Shown: piece after piece, positions 16,858-25,361 of the stretch
Position numbering within the stretch: the stretch's first letter is position 1
Layout: every line of letters begins with the position of its first letter
NCBI GenBank assembly: GCA_958439425.1
Contig: CAUBVH010000007.1
Span: forward strand, 1-64,000
DNA from: an uncultured Collinsella sp.
GTDB lineage: Bacteria > Actinomycetota > Coriobacteriia > Coriobacteriales > Coriobacteriaceae
Reading direction: 5' to 3'
DNA: 64,000 nucleotides
Position numbers and translations under genes: made by a program
The notes under the pieces: model-generated
The model's database searches: none
What the model was told of the DNA's origin: nothing
Seen by the model: only the letters and a program-made list of their open reading frames with translations

Positions 16858-17135
16858 CCGCGCGGGTGGAAAACGGTCGCGCGGACTAGAGTTTTATGTC
16901 ACAAAAAGACTTATATTTCGCCTTGGAGGGGCCTTAAAAATGCTATCTAGAATAAGTTGTTTCGGAAAATGGACAGTCAACTTACATTCGGCACATAGAG
17001 ATCGATTTTTACCTACTAAAGTCCCTGATAAAGCTGTTTATCAAAGCGGGTGTGCTTAGCGACTTGAGCCTCACTATCGATTATCTGAAAAAACTTATTC
17101 TGGGTATCATTTTAAAGTCGTCCGGAGCAACAAAA
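16858..17135. other. Intergenic region without a recognised gene
   Basis: About 280 AT-rich bases between the endonuclease-fold gene and the serA terminator. No ORF with a ribosome site or stable hairpin was seen. Confidence 0.4.
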
Positions 17136-17166
17136 TCGGCCCCCGTTTCGTGAAAACGGGGGCCGA
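17136..17166 (-). terminator. Terminator of serA
   Basis: TCGGCCCCCGTTT (17136-17148) and AAACGGGGGCCGA (17154-17166) form a perfect 13-bp stem. On the minus strand it is followed by TTTTG, giving a strong intrinsic terminator 40 bases beyond the serA stop. Confidence 0.85.
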
Positions 17167-17205
17167 ATGGGCTTCATGGCCTGCCTGGCAGGCTTGGCAC
17201 CGGCG

Positions 17206-18369
17206 CTATTTGATCACACGCACGCGATACATCGACGGAATCTGCTTGAGAGCCTCGATGGTGCTGCTGTCCAGGTGCTCGTCGGTGTCGAACATAGTGT
17301 AGGCGTTCTCGCCAGCGGACTCGTTGGTCATGCGCTGCACGTTGGCGTTGTCCTTGGCGAGAATGGCCGTGATCTGGCCGATCATGTTGGGCACGTTGGC
17401 ATGCAGGCAGGCAATGCGGCTTGCGGCGCGCGCCTTGCCCATGCTGCAGGCGGGGTAGTTGACGCTGTGCGCGATGTTGCCGTTTTCCAGGTAATCCTTG
17501 AGCTCGCTGATGGCCATGTCGGCGCAGTTGGCCTCGGCCTCGCCGGTGCCGGCGCCCGAATGCGTGGTGATAAACGTGTTGGGCATCTTGACGGTCTTGG
17601 GCGTGGCAAAGTCGCAGCTAAACCAGCTGAGCTTGCCCTCGCGCAGGGCAGCGTCGACGGCGTCCTCGTCAATGATGGTTTCGCGCGCGTAGTTGATGAG
17701 CACGGCGTCGGGCGCCAGCAGGTCGATCTGCTCGGTGCTGATCATGCCGATGGTATCGGCCTTGCTGGGCACGTGCACGGTGAGGTAGTCGCAGCCGCGG
17801 CAGAGGTCCTCGAGCGTGCCCACGCGCTGCACCTCGCGACTCAGCACCCATGCGTGCTCGACGGAAATGAACGGGTCGTAGCCGTAGACGTCCATGCCCA
17901 GGTCGACACAGGCGTTGGCGACCTTGGAGCCCACGTTGCCCAGGCCGATGACGCCGATGCGCTTGCCCTTGAGCTCGCGGCCCACAAAGGCCTTCTTGGC
18001 CTTTTCGGCATCGACCTGAATCTCGGGGTCGTCAGCGTTGTCACGCACCCAGTTCATCGATTGCACCACGCCGCGGCTCGAGAGCACCAACATGCCCAGG
18101 ACGAGCTCCTTGACGGCGTTGCTGTTGGCGCCGGGGGAGTTAAAGACGACGACGCCCTTCTTGGCATACTCCTCGACGGGGATATTGTTGACGCCGGCAC
18201 CGCAGCGGGCGATGGCGCGAATGCCCTCGGGCAGTTCGTAGCCGTGCAGGTCGGTCGAGCGCATCAGGATGGCGTCGGCCTCCTCGGCGGTGCTTACAAA
18301 CTCGTAGCCCTCGCCAAACTCGACTTTGCCGTCTTTGGTGATGTCGTCGATGGTTTTGATCTTGCGCAT
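17206..18369 (-). CDS. serA: D-3-phosphoglycerate dehydrogenase
   Basis: 387-residue cytosolic NAD-dependent enzyme for the first step of serine synthesis from 3-phosphoglycerate. IGLGNVGSKVAN is the Rossmann motif. ARCGAGVNNIPVEEY is the substrate loop. TTHSGAGTGEAE carries the catalytic His region. A C-terminal ACT domain (about residues 315-387, NVPNMIGQITAILAKDNANVQRM) is a likely serine feedback site. It lacks the extra intervening domain of long SerA. serC lies 71 bases upstream on the same strand. Confidence 0.93.
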   Translation of the reverse strand: MRKIKTIDDITKDGKVEFGEGYEFVSTAEEADAILMRSTDLHGYELPEGIRAIARCGAGVNNIPVEEYAKKGVVVFNSPGANSNAVKELVLGMLVLSSRGVVQSMNWVRDNADDPEIQVDAEKAKKAFVGRELKGKRIGVIGLGNVGSKVANACVDLGMDVYGYDPFISVEHAWVLSREVQRVGTLEDLCRGCDYLTVHVPSKADTIGMISTEQIDLLAPDAVLINYARETIIDEDAVDAALREGKLSWFSCDFATPKTVKMPNTFITTHSGAGTGEAEANCADMAISELKDYLENGNIAHSVNYPACSMGKARAASRIACLHANVPNMIGQITAILAKDNANVQRMTNESAGENAYTMFDTDEHLDSSTIEALKQIPSMYRVRVIK

Positions 18370-18440
18370 GGAAAACTCCTTAGCAGGTTTTGATCTATAC
18401 AGGGTGGTCTGAGATGGCTGGTCGGCCCGCGCGTTGCGGG

Positions 18441-19565
18441 CTAGTTAGATCGCGGACTCAAACTATGCTGCGCTTCGAAGTCCTTCATGTACGAGGCCAG
18501 TGCCTGCACGTCTTCCATGGTTACGGCGTTGTAAACGCTGGCGCGCATGCCGCCCACCAAGCGATGGCCCTTGACGTTTTGAATCTGGTGCTCGGCCGCG
18601 CCTGCGACAAAGGCCGCGTCGAGTTCGGCGTCGCCGGCGCGGAAGGTGACGTTGGCGATGGAGCGGCTGTCGGCCTGTGTGGTGCCATGGAACAGCACAC
18701 TGTGCTCGAGCAGGTCGTAGAGCAGGTTGGCCTTGGCCCAGTTGCGCTCGGCCATGGCGGCAAGTCCGCCGGTCTGCTCCACCCAATGGAACACCTTGCC
18801 GCACACGTAGATGCCAAAGGTGTTGGGCGTGTTGAGCATGGAGCCCTTGGCGGCCTGGGTCTTAAGGTCCATGTACTGCGGCGTCTGCGCATAGGCCGGG
18901 CCTTCGGCGATAAGGTCGTCGCGCACGATGACCACGGTCACGCCCGCGGCGCCGGCGTTTTTCTGCGCGCCGGCGTAGATGAGCCCGTAGCGCTCAACGT
19001 CGAGCGGCTGCGACAGAAAGCAGCTCGAGACATCGGCGACCAGCGGCGCATCGCCGCAGTTGGGCAGCTCGTGGTACATGGTGCCAAAGATGGTGTTGTT
19101 CTGGCAGATGTAGACGTAGTCGAGCCCGTCGCCCGCGGCCTCGGCGGCAATGCGTGCGTTGACGTCGGCCATGTAGGGAATGCGGTCGAAGTTGGTGTCC
19201 TCGGAGCTCGCGAGCAGCACGGCCTCACCGTACTTGGCGGCCTCTTTGTACGCCTTGTTGGCAAAGTTGCCGGTCACGATGTAGCCGGCGCGGCCGCGGC
19301 GCATAAGGTTCATGGGGATGCCCGCAAACTGCAGCGTGGCGCCGCCCTGCAAAAACAGGACGCGGTAGTTGTCGGGGATGCTCAGCAGGCGACGCAGGGT
19401 TGCCTCGGCGTCGTCGATGATCTGCTGGTACATGCTAGATCGATGGCTCATTTCGAGCACGGACATGCCGCAACCGCGGTAGTCCATCATCTCGTCGGCG
19501 ATCTCGGCGAGCACGCTTGTAGGCAGTGCGGCCGGGCCTGCTGAGAAGTTGTGCACACGTGCCAT
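18441..19565 (-). CDS. serC: Phosphoserine aminotransferase
   Basis: 374-residue PLP enzyme converting 3-phosphohydroxypyruvate to phosphoserine. FSAGPAALP at the start, GGATLQFAGIPMNL, and YAGAQKNAGAAGVT with the Schiff-base Lys are all intact. It is the upstream gene of a serC-serA pair. A small GCCCGC/GCGGGC hairpin overlaps its stop codon and could set relative serA expression. Confidence 0.94.
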   Translation of the reverse strand: MARVHNFSAGPAALPTSVLAEIADEMMDYRGCGMSVLEMSHRSSMYQQIIDDAEATLRRLLSIPDNYRVLFLQGGATLQFAGIPMNLMRRGRAGYIVTGNFANKAYKEAAKYGEAVLLASSEDTNFDRIPYMADVNARIAAEAAGDGLDYVYICQNNTIFGTMYHELPNCGDAPLVADVSSCFLSQPLDVERYGLIYAGAQKNAGAAGVTVVIVRDDLIAEGPAYAQTPQYMDLKTQAAKGSMLNTPNTFGIYVCGKVFHWVEQTGGLAAMAERNWAKANLLYDLLEHSVLFHGTTQADSRSIANVTFRAGDAELDAAFVAGAAEHQIQNVKGHRLVGGMRASVYNAVTMEDVQALASYMKDFEAQHSLSPRSN

Positions 19566-19695
19566 CTTCTAGGTCCCCTCGTAGTCGTTTGAACGTTCGG
19601 GATACTTTAGCACAGTGGAGCGCCAGGCGCGACCGCATCATGGTAAAACTCGACTGCGCCGCTATGATTTACAGGATGGTTACATGGGGGAGGGA

Positions 19696-19869
19696 TCATC
19701 TCGAGGCTCGCATCCGATCCGCCTCGGCCTTCGCCTGTTTCCAGGGGCGAATGCGACCGTTGGTGAGGTCGTCGTAGCCACGAGCGATGGCACGTTGAAT
19801 GTGATCTTCGCGTTCCTGAATGGTAGTTAGTGCGCGCGTCTGATCAGAAATAGGCTTTACGACAGGCAT
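19696..19869 (-). CDS. Small antitoxin-like protein, no toxin partner seen
   Basis: 57 residues, MPVVKPISDQTRALTTIQE at the start and a C-terminal WKQAKAEADRMRA helix like RelB/prevent-host-death-type antitoxins. AAGGAG lies at good distance from the ATG at 19869. An inverted repeat ACATAGA (19882-19888) / TCTATGT (19903-19909) lies at the promoter and would suit autoregulation. There is no adjacent toxin ORF on either strand; it may be solitary or a relic. Confidence 0.55.
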   Translation of the reverse strand: MPVVKPISDQTRALTTIQEREDHIQRAIARGYDDLTNGRIRPWKQAKAEADRMRASR

Positions 19870-20210
19870 ACGAAACTCCTTACATAGAAGCATATGTATA
19901 ACTCTATGTTGAATATAGCGGAGGGTGATGTTGGGCGTGTACGTGCCTGCATTCGTAAGCGCGGTTGTCTGGCAAGTGTGATTTGGGGCGACCTCGTCAA
20001 GGCTTCTGAGCTGCGAAAATGACCGTTAACCGGATTTAATTTTGTTGCTCAACATTTGACACTCTGGGCGTGGTAACTTTTTTACCAACAGGTATGATTA
20101 TTGTCATGTGAGCCGCGCCTGCCTGCTGGGTTGCGGCGCACTTGTGACAGCCTTTGACACCCTTGGAGCGTGTACTGTGGATGTAACCACAAAAAGCGTT
20201 CGGGGGGGGG
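19870..20210. other. BREX upstream region
   Basis: It holds the antitoxin promoter at its left end. To the right lie a palindrome TGGTAACTTTTTTACCA (20071-20087), TTGACA words at 20056 and 20154 and TATGAT at 20093, then the G-run. The exact BREX promoter cannot be fixed because none of the -35/-10 pairs has ideal spacing. Confidence 0.4.
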
Positions 20211-20211
20211 G
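20202..20211 (+). repeat. G10 homopolymer at the brxA start
   Basis: Ten consecutive G bases; the last is the first base of the brxA GTG start codon. No other G run this long occurs in the window. Changes in its length would alter the ribosome-site spacing. With 11 or 8 G bases, an upstream GTG at 20170 would be in frame with brxA. Confidence 0.9.
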
Positions 20212-20861
20212 TGCTCACCCGCGAGCAATTCCTCCCGCATGAGATGCGCATCGTCGCTGCCCTGCGTATGCAGGGCACAAGCGACGAGCAGGTCATTGTA
20301 CGCGTAAAGAGCGAGAACCTCTTTCAATATCCCACGGAGCGCATGGTCGCCAACCGCGCAACCGTGTGCCTTCGCCGCCTCGACGCCATGGTGCCCACGG
20401 ACGCCGTATGCGCCGCGCGCGGCATCGACCCCAAAACCGCCGTCGAGGCTGCGTCATCCCTAACCAGGCTCATGGGCTCCGGCACTCCCACGCAGGCGGA
20501 CCAGGCCATCTTCTACAGCATGATCTGCCGCTACGATATCGTGCGCGAGCTCGTGCTCGTCGAGGTTGGGGAGCGCCTACAAAACTTCGATTATGTCTTT
20601 ACGGCGGCTGATCTCAACGCCTTTATGACGCGTTTTACCACGGAGTATCCGGACGCGGCTTGCTGGACCGAGGCCACGGTCAAGCGCATTAAGGGCTCGC
20701 TCCGTCAGACGCTCCGCCATGCCGCCCTTATCGGCGAGGGCCATGGCCCGGAGTCTGAGCGCCTGTCACCACTCTTCCTCGATTCCGATGTCGAGCGAGC
20801 CTTGGTCCAGCTGGGCGAGCAGTCGCTTATCGCGGCCCTTACCGGCAGGTCGGTGATGTAG
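20211..20861 (+). CDS. brxA: BrxA (DUF1819), BREX type I
   Basis: 216-residue first gene of the BREX operon. The region REQFLPHEMRIVAAL followed by SENLFQYP and CLRRLDAM matches the DUF1819 family start (a FL..E motif, then N-[IL]FQ, then an RL motif). BrxA is a small DNA-binding component of BREX. The GTG start abuts a G10 run, and an in-frame stop lies at 20184, so translation must begin here or at an internal ATG (20244). Homologues tend to have a few more N-terminal residues. Confidence 0.8.
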   Translation: MLTREQFLPHEMRIVAALRMQGTSDEQVIVRVKSENLFQYPTERMVANRATVCLRRLDAMVPTDAVCAARGIDPKTAVEAASSLTRLMGSGTPTQADQAIFYSMICRYDIVRELVLVEVGERLQNFDYVFTAADLNAFMTRFTTEYPDAACWTEATVKRIKGSLRQTLRHAALIGEGHGPESERLSPLFLDSDVERALVQLGEQSLIAALTGRSVM

Positions 20862-20862
20862 C

Positions 20863-21555
20863 GTGGCTCCCGTCAACAGCGCCGTCGACCCTGCTATTAC
20901 CCCGGCGACCGATCTCACCACCAATATCGGCATCCATTCCCGTAAGAGCGTCGTGGCGGCGCATGTCCGCTCCGAGCACGCCCGTCAGGAATTTGAGCGA
21001 CGCGCGCGGCTTCTGCGCGAGTGCCTGTGCAGCGAGGACTTTTTGGCCAACAAGGGCATAGGCAATGAGATCGGCTTCCACACCTTTTGCTATGACCCCG
21101 AGCTGGAGTTTGAAGCGCGTGCATTATTTGACGCCCCTTCACGCGATGCCGAGGCCGACAAGCTTCCGTGCACGCTCAAGGTCGTGAACCTCTACGACGC
21201 CGTGCTGGCAATTCTCGAAAAGCGCCGTGTCCTTAAGGCCATCCCACGCCAAGAGGAGCGCCGCGGTACCCAGCGCGTGCTCGAGGACGTGGCCAAGTTC
21301 GCCTCGCCCGAGAAAGTCGCTGCGTACATCCTTGAGCAGACCGACCCGCACGCGCCTGGAGACGTCGTTCTCCTCACCGGCGCGGGCGAGGTTTTCCCGT
21401 TCTTTCGCATACACACGCTTCTCCACTGCATGCTTGCGGATTTTGATGAGGTGCCTGTGATCGCTGCCTATCCGGGCAGCTTCAACGGCTCTTCTTTCCA
21501 ACTCTTTAACCGTCTGCCGGCCGATAACTACTACCGCGCCATCGATATCTCGTAA
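20863..21555 (+). CDS. brxB: BrxB (DUF1788), BREX type I
   Basis: 230 residues. VVLLTGAGEVFPFFRIHTLL and the C-terminal VPVIAAYPGSFNGSSFQLFNRL are the DUF1788 hallmarks, where the family ends with a PG.Y.G..L.LF motif. The role inside the BREX complex is not settled. It starts with GTG one base after the brxA stop, so translational coupling is expected. Confidence 0.88.
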   Translation: MAPVNSAVDPAITPATDLTTNIGIHSRKSVVAAHVRSEHARQEFERRARLLRECLCSEDFLANKGIGNEIGFHTFCYDPELEFEARALFDAPSRDAEADKLPCTLKVVNLYDAVLAILEKRRVLKAIPRQEERRGTQRVLEDVAKFASPEKVAAYILEQTDPHAPGDVVLLTGAGEVFPFFRIHTLLHCMLADFDEVPVIAAYPGSFNGSSFQLFNRLPADNYYRAIDIS

Positions 21556-21632
21556 GCATGGCCCCCGCAGATAAGGCCCTGCCACCGGTAATAACCCTTT
21601 GCCATAACGTTCCCAAACCCAAAGGAGCACCC

Positions 21633-24600
21633 ATGGACAACACGATCATTCGCGACCTCTTTGCAAAAGACATTAACCGCTCCATCAACGGCGTGGTCAA
21701 GGTCCAGGATTCAAAAGATGGGTCCATCCGCCGGGAGCTTGACGAGTACGTGGTGACGCGCGAGTTGCAGAGGCACTTTGCCACGTTCTTCAAGGCCTAC
21801 GGCGATGCCATCGATGAGTCCACCGACAAGATCGGCGTGTGGATCAGTGGCTTCTTCGGTTCCGGTAAATCGCACTTCCTCAAGATGCTGAGCTACCTGC
21901 TCGAGAATCGCCAGATCGGTGGTAAGAGCGCCATCCGCTACTTTGACGGCAAAATCGTCGACCCCATGGTCGCGGCTGCCATGGAGCGCGCGTGCTCGGT
22001 GCCCACGCAGGCCATCCTCTTTAACATCGATAGCAAGGCGGGCCAGTGGAAGCAGGGTGATACGGCTCCCACGGCGCTGCTTCGCGGCCTTGAGCGCATG
22101 TTCTACGAGGCGCGCGGCTTCTACGGCGAGGACCTCAAGCTTGCAAAGCTCGAGGAACACATCGATTCCCTGGGCAAGACCCAGGAGTTCCGCGAGGCCT
22201 TTGAGCGCGTCAACGGCGAGTCCTGGCTCCAGACCCGCGACACCTACAGCTACTTTGAGGACGACGTCGTCGAGGTGCTGCAGAGCGTGCTCGGCATGAG
22301 CGAAAAGGCCGCATGGAACTGGCTCGAGGGTTCTGAGGACGAGGTTTTGGCCCCCGATGTCTTTGCCAAAAAGGTCAAGGACTACGTAGGCGCTCAGGCA
22401 GCGGCCCACGGCGGCAACTACCGTTTGCTCTTTATGGTCGACGAGGTGGGTCAGTTTATTACAAACGACCGGGATCCAAGCCTTATGCTGAGCCTTCAGA
22501 CCATCGTCGAGGAGCTGGGTGCCGCCTGCGGTGGCCGCGTGTGGGTGATGGTTACGAGCCAGGAGGCCATCGACAACCTGAGTCTGCCCGTGGGCAACGA
22601 CTTTTCAAAGATCCAAGGCCGCTTCAATACCCGCCTTTCGCTTTCCAGCTCCAGCGTGGACGAGGTCATCCAGCGCCGTGTGCTCGAGAAGACCGCGCCG
22701 GCGGCCGATATGCTTGCACGGGTCTACGAGCAAGATACCGCCGTGCTCAAAAACAACTTTACCTTTGAGGGTGGCTCGCGCTCCGACCTTGCCGGCTACG
22801 CCAACTCCAAGGATTTTGTGGCCAGCTACCCGTTTGTGGGCTATCAGTTTAAGCTCCTGCCCGACGTGATGACCGAGGTGCGTAAGCACGGTGTCAAGGC
22901 CAAGCACATGTCCACGGGCGAGCGCTCCATGCTGAGCGCATTCCAGGAGAGCGCTCAGGTCATCCAGCATGACCAGACCGGTGCGCTCGTGCCGTTCTGG
23001 CGCTTCTTCGACACTATCTCCAAAGATCTTGAGCACGGCATTAGCCTGGTGGTCGACCGCGCGGTCCGTGCGGCCGAGAACGCGGAGGGCCTTGAACCCT
23101 ACGACGTTCAGGTGCTTAAGCTCCTGTACTTGATCCGCTACATCGGCTACGTCAAGGCCACGGTCGAGAACATCTCCATCCTTATGATCGATAGCCTGGA
23201 CGTGGACAAGCGCGCCCTTAAGGACCGCGTCAAGGAATCTCTCGCCCGCTTGGAGCGCGAGAGCTACGTGGCACGCCAGGGCGATACCTATAGCTTCCTC
23301 ACCGACGAGGAGCAGGAGATAGCGCAGGAGATCGCACGCACCCCGATCGACAACGCGAAGGTGATTGAGTACATCAAGAAGCGCCTGTTCGAAAGCATCT
23401 ACACTGCGCGCAAACTCAACCGCGGGACCAACGACTTCCCCTTTGACCGCTACGTGGATGGCTCGATTCATGGATCCAACATGGGCGGCATGGAACTATC
23501 CGTGGTGACCATGGCCAGCGATCTGGGCCGTGCGGACGATGCCGAGCTGGCATTGAAATCCGTGGATAAGGCCATCGTGGCCTTGAGCGACGAGGTGGAT
23601 TATTGGGCCCCACTCGTCAACGCCGCTAAGATTCGCATGTACGCCCAGACGCGCAACCTGCAGGAGCTACCGCCGAGTACCCGCCAGATCGTCGAGGCCA
23701 AAATGCGCGAGAAGGACTTTAACGAGAAAGAGGCTGACGCCCTTTTGGCTGAGGCGGTGCTCCATGCACGATGCGCCGTCAACGGGCGCATGATTGAGAT
23801 CCGTGCTGCCAAACCCGCCCAGGTCTTTGAGCAGGTGCTGGCGCAGCTGTGCGATGTGGTCTTTGAAAAGGCCGGTTATATCGGCGCGCCGGTCACGAGC
23901 GATTCCGATATCCGCTCCACTCTGGCGGGCAACGTTCAAGCGGGGCTCGCTGGCATGAACGCGGGTAACACGCGTGCGCTCAAGGAGGTTGAGGACTACC
24001 TCAAAGTGCAGCACCAGCGCCATCTGGATACCGCTATGGGCGATATCCAGCGCCAGTACCAGCAAAGGCCCTTTGGCTGGCGCGAGGTCGACATCGCAAA
24101 TGTGGTGGCGCAGCTTGTGGTGGAGCAGCGCGCGCAGGTGCTGTTTGGCGGCCAGACGGTTCAAGCTAACGATAGCCGCATGGTGGCGCTCCTGCGCAAG
24201 GATGCCGATAAGGCCCAGGTGCGCTTGCGCGTGCGCATGAGCGACCGGTTGCTGCGCGCCACGGGCGAGCTCATGCGTGATCTGTTTGATCTCAAGACCG
24301 TGCCCTCCAACGAGGATAAGCTCGTGGCCGAGCTCAAAGAGCGCCTTGAGGGCTTGCGCGAGGCGTGCCTCGCCATGGCACGCGACTACTACACGGGCAT
24401 CAAGCCGGCCTACCCGTATCCCGGTGAGGACGAGTGCGAGAAGATGCGCTCGGAGGTGGTCGACGTCCTTAAGGACCAGAACGAGGCCGAGGCGTTCTTG
24501 ACCACGTTCACCAAGCATGAGGAGCGCTTGCTCGATGCCAAGGAAGACTTTGACAAGGTGGTTGAATTCTTCGAGTCCAACCAGCGTACAGCGTTTGACC

Positions 24601-25295
24601 ACGCCAGGGATTTCTTGAACCGCACCGAGGGTATCGAGTATGCCTCCGATGACATTCCCGGCGCGGTGGAGAATGTGGCAAAGGTGCGTGAGGTTCTCAA
24701 AGATCCCAAGCCCTACGGCCGCATTAAAGACCTGCAGCCGCTTATGGATCCCGTCGAGGACGACATGAAAAAGCTGCTGGGTATCCGCCGCAATGAGTTT
24801 TTGTGTCGCATCGAGAGCGACCTGCAAGACCTGCGGGCGCAGGCCGAGAGTCAAAAGGGCTTTGTCAACCAGGCCAAGGATGCCATAGCGAGCGCCGGCA
24901 CCAAATACGAGTCGTTCAAAAACCGTGCCCACAGCGCTCAAAGTCTCAACGAACTGAGCGTTGTTGCAACTAACTGGGGCGACTGGCTCAGTGCGGCGGC
25001 CAACGAGATGTACGACGCTGTGGATGAGGCCCGCGTGCGTATGGACAACGAGCGCCGCACCACCGAGGTCATGAGTACGGGTGAGGTGGTCAAGAAGGTC
25101 TCCAACAAGGGCGCCGCATCGTCTGCTCCCGTGCCCGCGCCCAAGCCCCAGCGCAAGATCAAGACTGTGCGCCGCGCCGATCTGGCCAAGCCGAGTCGTC
25201 TCTTGTCCGCAGAGGATGTGGAGCGCTACGTGGACGACTTGCGCTCCCGCCTTATGCAGGCGCTCGCTGCAAACGACGAGATCCGTATCAACTAA
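21633..25295 (+). CDS. brxC: BrxC ATPase, BREX type I
   Basis: 1220-residue AAA+-type ATPase essential to BREX. Walker A GFFGSGKSHF (residues 73-82) and Walker B LLFMVDE with Asp270-Glu271 are intact. The long C-terminal part is helical, and near the end there is a basic Pro/Ala linker (about 1155-1180). AAAGGAG precedes the ATG at 21633. Length matches the family. Confidence 0.92.
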   Translation: MDNTIIRDLFAKDINRSINGVVKVQDSKDGSIRRELDEYVVTRELQRHFATFFKAYGDAIDESTDKIGVWISGFFGSGKSHFLKMLSYLLENRQIGGKSAIRYFDGKIVDPMVAAAMERACSVPTQAILFNIDSKAGQWKQGDTAPTALLRGLERMFYEARGFYGEDLKLAKLEEHIDSLGKTQEFREAFERVNGESWLQTRDTYSYFEDDVVEVLQSVLGMSEKAAWNWLEGSEDEVLAPDVFAKKVKDYVGAQAAAHGGNYRLLFMVDEVGQFITNDRDPSLMLSLQTIVEELGAACGGRVWVMVTSQEAIDNLSLPVGNDFSKIQGRFNTRLSLSSSSVDEVIQRRVLEKTAPAADMLARVYEQDTAVLKNNFTFEGGSRSDLAGYANSKDFVASYPFVGYQFKLLPDVMTEVRKHGVKAKHMSTGERSMLSAFQESAQVIQHDQTGALVPFWRFFDTISKDLEHGISLVVDRAVRAAENAEGLEPYDVQVLKLLYLIRYIGYVKATVENISILMIDSLDVDKRALKDRVKESLARLERESYVARQGDTYSFLTDEEQEIAQEIARTPIDNAKVIEYIKKRLFESIYTARKLNRGTNDFPFDRYVDGSIHGSNMGGMELSVVTMASDLGRADDAELALKSVDKAIVALSDEVDYWAPLVNAAKIRMYAQTRNLQELPPSTRQIVEAKMREKDFNEKEADALLAEAVLHARCAVNGRMIEIRAAKPAQVFEQVLAQLCDVVFEKAGYIGAPVTSDSDIRSTLAGNVQAGLAGMNAGNTRALKEVEDYLKVQHQRHLDTAMGDIQRQYQQRPFGWREVDIANVVAQLVVEQRAQVLFGGQTVQANDSRMVALLRKDADKAQVRLRVRMSDRLLRATGELMRDLFDLKTVPSNEDKLVAELKERLEGLREACLAMARDYYTGIKPAYPYPGEDECEKMRSEVVDVLKDQNEAEAFLTTFTKHEERLLDAKEDFDKVVEFFESNQRTAFDHARDFLNRTEGIEYASDDIPGAVENVAKVREVLKDPKPYGRIKDLQPLMDPVEDDMKKLLGIRRNEFLCRIESDLQDLRAQAESQKGFVNQAKDAIASAGTKYESFKNRAHSAQSLNELSVVATNWGDWLSAAANEMYDAVDEARVRMDNERRTTEVMSTGEVVKKVSNKGAASSAPVPAPKPQRKIKTVRRADLAKPSRLLSAEDVERYVDDLRSRLMQALAANDEIRIN

Positions 25296-25302
25296 CCCGC
25301 GG

Positions 25303-25334
25303 AGCCACCGGTGCCAAAGCGCGCACCGGTGGCT
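25303..25334 (+). promoter_or_regulatory. Perfect hairpin between brxC and pglX
   Basis: AGCCACCGGTGC (25303-25314) pairs fully with GCACCGGTGGCT (25323-25334) over an 8-base loop. It is followed by TATGGCGTTT, not a true T-run. It may stabilise the brxC message or attenuate pglX transcription. Confidence 0.55.
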
Positions 25335-25361
25335 TATGGCGTTTAGAAAGGCTCATCAACC

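Noticed and set aside
20170..20210. brxA beginning at the upstream GTG 20170
   Set aside because: With ten G bases that frame does not join brxA, so the GTG at 20211 is kept for this allele.
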